Part shown: piece after piece, positions 1 to 7,500 of the stretch
How positions within the stretch are numbered: the stretch's first letter is position 1
Layout: the number at the start of each line of letters is the position of its first letter
Assembly: GCA_964483805.1 (NCBI GenBank)
Contig: CAZADH010000267.1
Coordinates: forward strand, 1-8,646
Origin: CAZADH01 sp964483805
Lineage (GTDB): Bacteria; Muiribacteriota; Ozemobacteria; Ozemobacterales; Ozemobacteraceae
Length of the DNA stretch: 8,646 nt
Direction of reading: 5' to 3'
Translations under genes and position numbers: made by a program
The notes under the pieces: model-generated
The model's database searches: none
Told to the model about the DNA's origin: nothing
Seen by the model: only the letters and a program-made list of their open reading frames with translations

Positions 1-90
1 CGGCCCCGGGCTGGACGGCCCCGGGCTGGACGGCCCCGGGCTGGACGGCCCCGGGTTGGAGAGCCCCGGGCTGGAGGGCCCCGGGGGCCC
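1..90. repeat. 15-bp GC-rich tandem repeat, runs off the left edge
   Basis: The unit CGGCCCCGGGCTGGA occurs three times without change (1-45). A fourth copy at 46-60 has one change (CTGGA to TTGGA), a fifth at 61-75 has two changes at its start, and a degenerate sixth copy ends near 90. Each unit contains the palindrome CCCGGG. The array begins at base 1, so its true length is unknown. It lies downstream of the last minus-strand gene. Because 15 is a multiple of three, it is open in several frames; in one plus-strand frame it reads as GPGLD/GPGLE pentapeptides, so a coding origin to the left cannot be excluded. Confidence 0.95.
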
Positions 91-95
91 GCCGA

Positions 96-116
96 CCGCC
101 GGCGTACTGCCGGCGG
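96..116 (-). terminator. GC-only hairpin downstream of the last gene, possible terminator
   Basis: Perfect 8-bp inverted repeat: CCGCCGGC (96-103), loop of five (104-108), GCCGGCGG (109-116). It begins 36 bases past the stop codon of the minus-strand gene ending at 153. No U-tract follows in the minus-strand direction, so it is not a classical intrinsic terminator. It could mark the 3' end of the operon transcript or simply be part of the GC-rich repeat region. Confidence 0.35.
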
Positions 117-152
117 CCGTGGGCATTCCCGTGGTGTTGTTGGGGGTCTGGG

Positions 153-1850
153 TCACTTGGTCTCTTCGGGCGAGTACACCGACACTTCGACGCGCCGGTT
201 GGCCACGTGGTTGTTCGGGTCGGCAATCTCGGCCGGTTCGTTCCAACCCTTGCCTTCGACGACGAACTTGTTCGGGTCGAAGCCGAAGCGCTTGATCAGG
301 GCGTCTTTAACGGCCGCAGCGCGCCGCTGCGACAGTTCCTGGACGACCTCGAACGGCACCTCACCGCGCTTCGAACCGTCGGTGTGCCCGACGACGGCGA
401 TGACGGCCCGCTCGTACTGGCCCACCAGGCGGCCGGCCTTCTCGACGGTCGCCTCGATGTTCGGGTCATACAATGTATTCGGCACCGGCTTGCCGAACTC
501 GTCGTGCTGCGGCTCGTAGAGGTTCGACGAGTTGGGATAGAAATTGATACGGATCGTCTGGGTGACGATCGGCGCCTCGGCCATCACCTTTTTATAGGTG
601 GTCGGCGCGAACTTGCTGACATACGTATTCTTCTGCGTCTTGAACAGGCCCTCTTTTTCGATGGCCTGCATCACGGTGAAATCCATGACCTTGTCGAACG
701 GCACCGGTTTTTTGACCAGGCCGATCGCCTGATACACCGTGCAGATGTTCTTCCAGGTGTGCTCGAAGTTGGTCGGGGAGTTGCGATTGGCGAAGAACTC
801 GAGGTTCTCGGCGAAGTTGGTGTTGTGGGCATCGTTCTCCATGCCCTTGACCTCTTCGACCTTCATGCCGTAACCCTCGGCGAGCCACTGGAACGCCTTG
901 GCCTTGTTGCCGGCGTCCTGGATCATCTCCATGCCCTCGAAGATCCCGCAGACCAGGCCCTTGACGATGTCGGGATGGTCTTTGGCGAAGTCGGCGCGCA
1001 CCGCCCACACGTCGGCGATCAGTTTGTTCGCTTCCGCGGTGGTGGTCAGGATGCGCGTTCCCGGCACCTTCTCGGGAATGTTGTAGATGTCGGGAGCCCA
1101 ACTGACACAACCGTCGATCGACTTGTCGGCAACGAACGCCGTCGCCGCCTCGAACGCCGTCGCGGTGTATTTGTGCGTGACCTCGTCGGGGCGCATACCG
1201 GCATTCAACATCAAGTTATTGACAAAGTATTGCGACGGGCTGTTCTGTGCATAGACAATGGTCTTGCCCTTGAGCTCTTTGATGTTGTGGATGCCCTTGC
1301 GCACGACGATGCCGTCGCCGCCGTTCGACCAGTCGATCTGTTGGTAGATGCGCGGCGAGGTGCGCGAATCTTTCATCAGTTCTTCGGCGAACAGCACCAT
1401 CATGTCCATGGTGCCCCACAGCACGTGACTGTCCCCGCTGGCAAACGCGTCACGGGCCGCCACCGGGTCGTCGATGAGCTTCAGGTTCACCTTGAACCCG
1501 AACTTCTTGAAGAAAATGCTGTCGGTGTTCGGCGCGAAGCCGTGGTTGGCCGCGACGATCGGCAACCAGCCGATCCAGACGTTGATCGGGAAGACCACGA
1601 CCTTGTCCTTGTCGTCCCACTTGTAACTCGAGGTTCCCTTGACCGGCGGCAGGGTCTCGGCCGGCACATAGCTGTAGGTCTGGACGGTGGTGATGCCCTT
1701 GGTATCGGGGGCTTCGGCGGCCCCCGGCGTCTTGCCGGGCGCGGAAGCGACGGTCTCTTGTGCATACGAAATATTACAGAATACCAGCAAGGAAAAAGCG
1801 ACCACGACCGTGGTCATGACCAGACGATGGCGGAATGACAGTTGAATCAC
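153..1850 (-). CDS. Exported substrate-binding domain (NMT1/SsuA-type) fused to OmpA peptidoglycan-binding domain
   Basis: 565 residues from a GTG at 1850. This start is chosen because AGGAGG lies at 1858-1863, seven bases upstream. The open frame runs up to 1919, but the extra 23 codons have no Shine-Dalgarno sequence of their own and would put the basic region and signal core too deep. Residues 1-30 form a signal peptide: R7, H8 and R9, a hydrophobic core at about 11-25, then SYA before Q31. Residues about 85-400 look like a periplasmic binding domain of the NMT1/THI5, nitrate/sulfonate/taurine type, with signatures such as WIGWLPIVAANHG, NGGDGIVVR, NSPSQYF, IDGCVSWAPD and IADVWAVRADF. Residues about 432-559 are an OmpA C-terminal domain with GHTDGS, LSQRRAAAV and NRRVEVSV. 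D491 and R510 match the Asp/Arg pair that binds diaminopimelate in OmpA proteins. The ligand is not identifiable. It is a close paralogue of the gene at 2714-4528, with the PspA-family gene between them. No lipobox is seen; it is probably periplasmic and peptidoglycan-bound. Confidence 0.9.
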   Translation of the reverse strand: MIQLSFRHRLVMTTVVVAFSLLVFCNISYAQETVASAPGKTPGAAEAPDTKGITTVQTYSYVPAETLPPVKGTSSYKWDDKDKVVVFPINVWIGWLPIVAANHGFAPNTDSIFFKKFGFKVNLKLIDDPVAARDAFASGDSHVLWGTMDMMVLFAEELMKDSRTSPRIYQQIDWSNGGDGIVVRKGIHNIKELKGKTIVYAQNSPSQYFVNNLMLNAGMRPDEVTHKYTATAFEAATAFVADKSIDGCVSWAPDIYNIPEKVPGTRILTTTAEANKLIADVWAVRADFAKDHPDIVKGLVCGIFEGMEMIQDAGNKAKAFQWLAEGYGMKVEEVKGMENDAHNTNFAENLEFFANRNSPTNFEHTWKNICTVYQAIGLVKKPVPFDKVMDFTVMQAIEKEGLFKTQKNTYVSKFAPTTYKKVMAEAPIVTQTIRINFYPNSSNLYEPQHDEFGKPVPNTLYDPNIEATVEKAGRLVGQYERAVIAVVGHTDGSKRGEVPFEVVQELSQRRAAAVKDALIKRFGFDPNKFVVEGKGWNEPAEIADPNNHVANRRVEVSVYSPEETK

Positions 1851-1857
1851 GCGGGTT

Positions 1858-1863
1858 CCTCCT
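1858..1863 (-). promoter_or_regulatory. Ribosome binding site that fixes the GTG start at 1850
   Basis: The minus strand reads AGGAGG here with a seven-base spacer to the GTG at 1850-1848. The next in-frame ATG (1817) has no comparable motif upstream. This favours GTG over both the ATG and the longer open frame. Confidence 0.85.
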
Positions 1864-1877
1864 GTGATGGTTGCGTG

Positions 1878-1894
1878 CCCGGAACAGGTCCGGG
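1878..1894 (-). promoter_or_regulatory. Second intergenic hairpin, just upstream of a ribosome binding site
   Basis: Inverted repeat CCCGGA (1878-1883), loop of five, TCCGGG (1889-1894). It lies in the 83-base gap between the PspA-family gene and the last gene, 14 bases from the Shine-Dalgarno sequence. The stem is modest (6 bp), and a regulatory role is only a possibility. Confidence 0.35.
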
Positions 1895-1898
1895 GGTG

Positions 1899-1921
1899 GG
1901 GTGCCGGCGTTGCCGACACCC
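1899..1921 (-). promoter_or_regulatory. Strong hairpin after the PspA-family gene, possible attenuator or RNA-processing site
   Basis: In the minus-strand RNA, bases 1921-1912 (GGGTGTCGGC in DNA letters) pair with 1908-1899 (GCCGGCACCC). This gives a 10-bp stem with one G-U pair and a three-base loop. It starts 12 bases after the stop codon at 1934. No U-tract follows, so it may be a partial terminator, a transcript-stabilising 3' structure, or an element that lowers expression of the downstream gene. Confidence 0.45.
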
Positions 1922-1933
1922 GGCAGCGACTGG

Positions 1934-2680
1934 TTACTGCGGTCCCATGACCTTCTCGGTCGGCACCGGCTGCGGCGTGGCCGGCGTCGAAGCCGACGAA
2001 CCCATGTCGATGCCCTGCATCGCGGCAAACTCGGCCAGGGCCTGATCGGCGAGGGCCGCCTGCTCGTTTTCCTTCAGATTGACCTCGGTGGTGTCGACCA
2101 TGCCGTTGGCCACGCGGGCTGCACCGACCGCCTCATCGCGACGCTTCGCCAGTTGCTCTTCGACACGGTTGAGGGTGTCGCCACCGCCGCCGATCGTCGT
2201 GATCATGCCTTTGGCCATGGTCTGCAACTCGGCCTGCGCCTCGGCCATCTCGGTCTCACTGATCATGCTCTGCAGCTTCTGGATCTTGGCCTGGGCCTCA
2301 CGCACCGACACGTCGCGGCTGCGCTCGAGGTCTTTGAACGTCTTCTCGGCCATGGCCAGTTGCTCGCGATTCTCGGTGAGTTGTTTCTTTGCATCCTGCA
2401 ACTGCAAGGCCATTTGGCCGGCGACGGCTTTGTTGCCGACCTTGAGGTTGGCCGTGATCTTGGCCGTCAGCTCTTTCTCTTTGGCGTCGAGCTGCTTGAC
2501 CTGGCGACCCAACCGCTCGCACATGGCCGCATGCTGGGCCAGGCCCTCGTTGAACCGCGAAATCTGACTGCGCAGGTTCTCTTTTTCGGCCTCGATCAGA
2601 GCCCGCGGATTCGAACTTTCGAGTCCGCCGATGAAGAGAGCGAGAATGCCCTTGAAGAAATTGGCCAGGCGACGAAACAT
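1934..2680 (-). CDS. PspA/IM30 (Vipp1)-family membrane-associated coiled-coil protein
   Basis: 248 residues from an ATG at 2680, with AGGAGG at 2688-2693 and a seven-base spacer. PspA/IM30 proteins are cytoplasmic ESCRT-III-like proteins that coat and protect the inner membrane under envelope stress. Visible here: an N-terminal amphipathic/hydrophobic helix (residues 1-20, MFRRLANFFKGILALFIGGL), the NPRALIE segment at 24-30, and a long, charged, Gln/Glu/Lys-rich helical region to about 205 with no obvious proline break. A GGGG turn sits near 164-167, and a low-complexity Ser/Thr/Pro tail covers about 228-242. Length fits the family (about 220-270). The N-terminal helix is longer and more hydrophobic than in E. 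coli PspA. No pspB, pspC or pspF homologue is in the window. The gene lies between two paralogous SBP-OmpA genes, 33 bases after the first, which suggests co-expression. The family call is firm; a specific PspA or Vipp1 role is not. Confidence 0.85.
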   Translation of the reverse strand: MFRRLANFFKGILALFIGGLESSNPRALIEAEKENLRSQISRFNEGLAQHAAMCERLGRQVKQLDAKEKELTAKITANLKVGNKAVAGQMALQLQDAKKQLTENREQLAMAEKTFKDLERSRDVSVREAQAKIQKLQSMISETEMAEAQAELQTMAKGMITTIGGGGDTLNRVEEQLAKRRDEAVGAARVANGMVDTTEVNLKENEQAALADQALAEFAAMQGIDMGSSASTPATPQPVPTEKVMGPQ

Positions 2681-2687
2681 GCTGCTG

Positions 2688-2693
2688 CCTCCT
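2688..2693 (-). promoter_or_regulatory. Ribosome binding site of the PspA-family gene
   Basis: AGGAGG on the minus strand, seven bases before the ATG at 2680-2678. It lies inside the 33-base gap after the upstream gene, which leaves little room for a separate promoter. Confidence 0.85.
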
Positions 2694-2713
2694 ACGAGAT
2701 TATTGAAATTGCG

Positions 2714-4528
2714 TTACTTTTCGGGAGTATAAACGGAAATCTCGACGCGGCGATTCTGCGCCGCATTGTTCGGATCGGCCGGGTCGGCCGGCGCATCCCA
2801 ACCCTTGCCCTCGGTCGTGAACCGCATCGAGTCGAACTTGAACTTCTTGATCAGGGCATCGCGCACCGCCACCGCACGATCTTTCGACAGATCGCGCACG
2901 GCCTTCTCGGGAATCTTGCCCTTCATCGAACCGTCGGTGTGACCCACCACCGCCACGACCGCCCGGTCGAACTGGCCGACCAGGCGCGCCACCTTCTCGA
3001 GCGTTGCATCGACAGAAGGGTCATACAATGTATTCGGAACCGGCTGCCCGAACTCGTCGTGCTCCGGTTCGTAGATGTTGGCCGAATTCGGGAAGAAATT
3101 GATGCGGATCGTCTGGGTCAGGATCGGCGCCTCGGCCGCCACCTTGGCATAGGTGGTCGGCACATGGCGGGCCACATACTCGTTGCGGTGCTCTTTGAAC
3201 TTGCCTTCGTCTTGAAGTTGCTTGATGATCGAGAAATCCATGACCTCGTCGAAGCGCACCGGCGTGCCGATCAGGCCCAGTTCGCGGTAGACGAAGTTCA
3301 CATTCTTCCAGGTGCGCTCGAAGTTGGTCGGGTTGTTCGCATTGAGGAAGAACTCGACGTTCTCGGCGAAGTTCGTGTTGTGCGCGTCGTTCGCCATCCC
3401 CTTGATCTCGTCGACGCCGATGCCGTAACCCTCGGCCATCCACTGGAAGGCCTGGGTCTTGAAGGTATTGCTCTTGAGTGCCTGCATGCCTTCGAAGATC
3501 CCCGAAACCAGGCCCTTGACCACTTCGGGATGGTCTTTGGCGAAGTCGGCCCGCACCGCCCATACATCGGCGATCAGCTTGTTGGCCTCGGCCGTCGTCG
3601 TCAACACGCGCGTGCCGGGAACCTTGCTCGGGATGTTGTAGATGTCGGGCGCCCAACTGACGCAGGCGTCGATGCTCTTGTCGGCCACGAAGGCCGTCGC
3701 TGCTTCGAACGCGGTGGCGGTGTGTTTCGCCTTCACCTTGCCCGGATGCACGCCGGCGTTGATCAGCAGGTTGGCGACAAAATACTGCGATGGACTGTTT
3801 TGTGCATACACCACCGTTTTGCCCGCCAGGTCGCGCACCGAAGCGATCGAGTTGCGCACGACGATGCCGTCACCGCCGCTCGACCAGTCGATCTGCTGAA
3901 AAATGCGCGGGGCCGTGCGCGAGTCTTTCATCAGGTCGCCGGCAAACAGCACCATCATGTCGAGAGTGCCCCACAGCACGTGGCTCTGCCCGCTGGCAAA
4001 CGCATCGCGGGCCGTGACCGGATCATCGATGAGCTTCAGGTTGACGCGGAACCCATAATTCTTGTAGAAGATGCTCTCGTCGTTCGGACGAAAGCCGTGA
4101 TTGGCGGCGACGATCGGCAGCCAACCGATCCAGACGTTGATCGGGAACTCGACCGTCTTGGTCTTCTCATCCCACGAGTAGTTCGACACGCCCTTGACCG
4201 GGGGCAACCGCTCGGTCGGCACGTAGTTGTACGTGGTCGACGTGGTGATGCTCCCCTTCTTGTCGGGGGCCTCGGCGCCGGCCGTTGCTGCGGGCGCAGC
4301 CGCACTGCCCGCACCGGCACCGCTGTCGGTACCCGCCCCGGTGAGCGCCGCCGCCGAACCGCTGCCCGAGCCGCCGCCCACCGGCGTCGGCCCGATGGTC
4401 GGCGCACTGCCGAAGATCTGGTTCCTCAGATCGGGGAAGAACGACAGCACCGCGGCCAGAACGCAGCCGGTGATGAACAGAAACGCCACGAACTTGCCCA
4501 GCGGAGTCGGGCCGATGTCCTGATTCAT
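2714..4528 (-). CDS. Membrane-anchored substrate-binding domain (NMT1/SsuA-type) fused to OmpA domain
   Basis: 604 residues from an ATG at 4528, with GGAGGAG at 4539-4545 upstream. One transmembrane helix at about 13-31 (FVAFLFITGCVLAAVLSFF) has no clear cleavage site, so it is probably a signal anchor. Residues about 40-88 are a flexible Gly/Ala/Ser-rich linker. Residues about 126-443 are a periplasmic binding domain with WIGWLPIVAANHG, SGGDGIVVR, NSPSQYF and IDACVSWAPD. Residues about 473-600 are an OmpA domain with GHTDGS, LSKDRAVAV and NRRVEISV. D532 and R551 match the peptidoglycan-contacting Asp/Arg pair. Over 221 ungapped residues of the binding domain, about 180 are identical to the paralogue at 153-1850 by hand count. 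The expected topology is N-terminus inside, binding domain in the periplasm, and C-terminus on peptidoglycan. This would bridge inner membrane and cell wall. The ligand is unknown, and no permease or ATPase gene is adjacent. Confidence 0.9.
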   Translation of the reverse strand: MNQDIGPTPLGKFVAFLFITGCVLAAVLSFFPDLRNQIFGSAPTIGPTPVGGGSGSGSAAALTGAGTDSGAGAGSAAAPAATAGAEAPDKKGSITTSTTYNYVPTERLPPVKGVSNYSWDEKTKTVEFPINVWIGWLPIVAANHGFRPNDESIFYKNYGFRVNLKLIDDPVTARDAFASGQSHVLWGTLDMMVLFAGDLMKDSRTAPRIFQQIDWSSGGDGIVVRNSIASVRDLAGKTVVYAQNSPSQYFVANLLINAGVHPGKVKAKHTATAFEAATAFVADKSIDACVSWAPDIYNIPSKVPGTRVLTTTAEANKLIADVWAVRADFAKDHPEVVKGLVSGIFEGMQALKSNTFKTQAFQWMAEGYGIGVDEIKGMANDAHNTNFAENVEFFLNANNPTNFERTWKNVNFVYRELGLIGTPVRFDEVMDFSIIKQLQDEGKFKEHRNEYVARHVPTTYAKVAAEAPILTQTIRINFFPNSANIYEPEHDEFGQPVPNTLYDPSVDATLEKVARLVGQFDRAVVAVVGHTDGSMKGKIPEKAVRDLSKDRAVAVRDALIKKFKFDSMRFTTEGKGWDAPADPADPNNAAQNRRVEISVYTPEK

Positions 4529-4538
4529 TGCTTCTGAT

Positions 4539-4545
4539 CTCCTCC
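4539..4545 (-). promoter_or_regulatory. Ribosome binding site of the anchored SBP-OmpA gene
   Basis: The minus strand reads GGAGGAG, about ten bases before the ATG at 4528-4526. A TTGACG further upstream in the same 53-base gap looks like a -35 element, but no matching -10 follows, so I do not call a promoter. Confidence 0.8.
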
Positions 4546-4581
4546 CCGTGCGGGTTTCGTCAACTGTTCAGCGTCAGGCGA

Positions 4582-7500
4582 TCACGGCCCGACGATGTAG
4601 GGATTGTTCGCCGAACCGTCACCACCTAGAATCGTCGAAGCCGATGAAATGTGAATGACCGGGAAGGCGTCGTGCGTCGCAGTGGGCAGATCGATGCCCA
4701 CGGAACCGGCCGCCAATTTGGTGACCACGTTGGTGTTCATATCCCGCGTGATCGTCCAGGTGTCGCTCGCCGGCAGGGCCGAACCCAGATACGTGTAGTA
4801 GTTGGCGATTTCATTCTGGAACACATTCCCCGTCAATAAACCGACCTTGTCGGTGCTGAACACACCCGGCACCGATACCGAGTCATTGTCAATGTTCCAG
4901 GTCGTATTCAACACCGAACCAGAACTGGCCAGGCCGGTGAGATACGCACCGTTCAGATAGTTGCGGATGCTCGAGTTCGTCCAGTCGTTCGTGGAACCCC
5001 AGACGAGCGACAGCGGCGTCTCGGAGGCCACCAGGCGACCGGCTTCCGATGCGTTGTTGCCGTCCCACTTGACCCACACGCGATTCGAGAACAGCACGTA
5101 GGCGTTGTTGGCGAGGTTGGTCAACGACGCGACCCCGTTCACCGTCGTCGGCTGGACGCCGGCTGCCACGGTCACGTTGAATGCCGCGCTCAGCGTCGCC
5201 GTCTGCCCGTCGGGATTGGTCACGATCACGTCGTAGGCCCCGTTCGGCGGCCCATCGGTCAGCAGATCGAGAAACCCGGTCAACTCGGTCGTCGACACCG
5301 CCCGCACCTGGGTCGCCTGAATCGTGGTGCCACCCTGAACGATCTTGAACGTCGTGCCACTGGCGAAGTTGCCGCCGGTGATTGATTTGATCCAGGCCAG
5401 GCCCTTGTCGGGCGCCGAAGTCGGGGCCACCGCCGAGAGCGACGGCCCGGGAACATACACGGTAAATACATCGGCAAACGTTGCCACGCCACCGTCCGGA
5501 TTGGTCACTTCGATGCCCCACGATCCGGTCGCCGCCGCGCTCAGGTCGAGCAGGAAGCCGATATTGCCGCCGTTGCGCCAGGCGACGCTCGTGCCGGCGA
5601 TCGGTGCTTGCCCGGCCCTGACCATCTTCACCGTCAGGCCATCCTGGAAATTGGACCCATCGACGCTGCTGATCGAGAACTCGGCACTGCCTCTCAACCC
5701 CGTGCTCGGCGTCATCGAGGTCACGAACGGCAACGCCCCGATCATCTGCAGTGCGCCGGTCAGCGTCGCCGTCTGACCATCCGGGTTGGTCACGATCAGG
5801 TCGTAGGTTCCGGTGGCCGCCGCCGCCAACGGGAACTGCGCCACAATCGTGTTTGGCGGTGTCACCGTCGTCGTCGACGGCGTGATCACGGACGGCCCGC
5901 TCTTGACCAACGACACCGTCGAACCCGAATAGAAGCCGGCACCCGAGATCGTCAGCGTGTATGAAGCTGCTGACGCCGCGGCCTGCGCCGCGCGATTCGG
6001 CGACACCGTGCTGACCGTTGGCGTCATCGGCGCCACCGTCAAGAACCCGGCGGTGCTGGTCGCCGCCTGACCGTCGGGGTTTTCGACGCAGATCCGCCAG
6101 GATCCAGTCGCAATGTTCAACGTACCGCTCACGGAGATCACCGTCTGGGTCACGGCACTGACATTCACCGGAATCGAAGCAATGCCCGGGCGGGTGACGT
6201 AGACCCGCGCGCCGGTCTGGAAAGCTGTGCCCGTGATGCTGGCAATCAACGCCTGCCCCTGCGAGGCGACATTCGGCGCCAGTGCCGTAATCGTCGGTGG
6301 CGGGAGCATGACGCGGAACTGCGTCGCACTCGACGCCGCCGTATTGTCGGAGTTCACCACCACCACGTTGTAGCCACCAACCGGTGCATTGACGAGATTG
6401 AACACCGCGTTGATCGACGAAGAACTGACCAGCGTGGTTGTGGCTGCAGGGATGGTGTTGGCGCCCAAGCGCGCCAGGCGAGCCGCCACGTTGGCACGGA
6501 AATTCGTCCCGGTGATCGCCACGTTCACCGAGGAAAGGTTGTTCGATGCCGTCGCCGGAGAGAAGGCGGTCACGGTCGGAGCCGGCTGATTCGGTTGAGC
6601 CAACACCGTCAGCGCATTCGGCGCGGTCGCCGTGACACCGTTCATCGTCACTTCGATGTTCCAGGAACCGGCCACGAGGAGACTCGTATCGAAGATTCCG
6701 GTCACGCTCTGTGCGTTGTCGACCACAGCGCCATTCGAAACCACCGGCGCGCGGCCTGCCTGGGTGAGGGCGATACTGTAACCCAGGCCCGTGAACCCGG
6801 TCCCGATCGCAGAAATCTGCAGCGAGCCGGAGTCGGCCAGAATCAACGACGGGGACGCCGCCGACACGGTGTGCCCCGTGCCAGTGCCGGTTCCCGTACC
6901 TGTCCCGGTCAAGGTCCCGGTTCCGGTACCCGTGCCGGTCGCCGCACTGTCGGTGAGGGTGAACAGAGCGGCCGAACTCGTACCGGTCAACCCATTAGGG
7001 GTGGTGACGGTCACCGCATAAGCACCGGTCGCCACTTTATCAACATCAAAGACGCAGGTGATCCGATTGGGCGCACCCACGACCACATTGCTGGCCGGAA
7101 TCGGGTTCTGCCCGGTCCGCACCAGCCTGACGGTCGGCGATCCGTAGAACTGCGTCCCGGCGAGGTCGGTGATCGTCACCGTTCCGGAGTTGACCGCCGC
7201 ATTGGGCGTGATCGCCGTCACCGTCGGCGGTGTGGTCGGAGCGGCCACCGTAATGGTGACGCTCTTCTTGAACTGGCGTCCGAGCGCATCACGATAGGTG
7301 AAGGTCAATACATAGGTGCCTGGTGCCGACGGCGCACCGATGAAGGTGCCTGTATTTGCATCGTATTGCATGCCGGGAATCATCGACTCGAACACAACCG
7401 TGCGGAAATCGACATCGGCCGGCAATGTCATCAACGAAGCGAGGGTGATCGGGCCGGTGCCCACGACGACGGGCGCAGTGGTGACCACGATCGGTGAGAC

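Noticed and set aside
56..295. Short plus-strand frame starting in the 15-bp repeat
   Set aside because: It overlaps the 3' end of a well-supported gene by more than 140 bases and loses any pattern after the repeat. I keep only the repeat as a feature.
207..1838. Long plus-strand open frame (543 codons) opposite the exported fusion gene
   Set aside because: It is exactly antisense to a recognisable protein, is rich in Arg, His, Asp and Val as expected from the reverse frame of a high-GC gene, and shows no domain.
1851..1919. Extension of the exported fusion protein to an upstream in-frame start at 1919
   Set aside because: The AGGAGG at 1858-1863 lies within that stretch at ideal distance to GTG 1850, and the extension would run through two hairpins and bury the signal peptide.
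1871..4537. Very long plus-strand open frame (888 codons) opposite the PspA and anchored fusion genes
   Set aside because: It spans two recognised minus-strand genes and the gap between them, and its composition is that of a shadow frame. Such frames are common in high-GC DNA.
4529..4581. Possible promoter before the anchored fusion gene (TTGACG box)
   Set aside because: No -10-like sequence follows at suitable distance; the region is short and GC-rich.
6595..7497. Plus-strand open frame of 300 codons opposite the Ig repeats
   Set aside because: It is antisense to clear Ig repeats and is Arg/Gly/His-rich with no motif.
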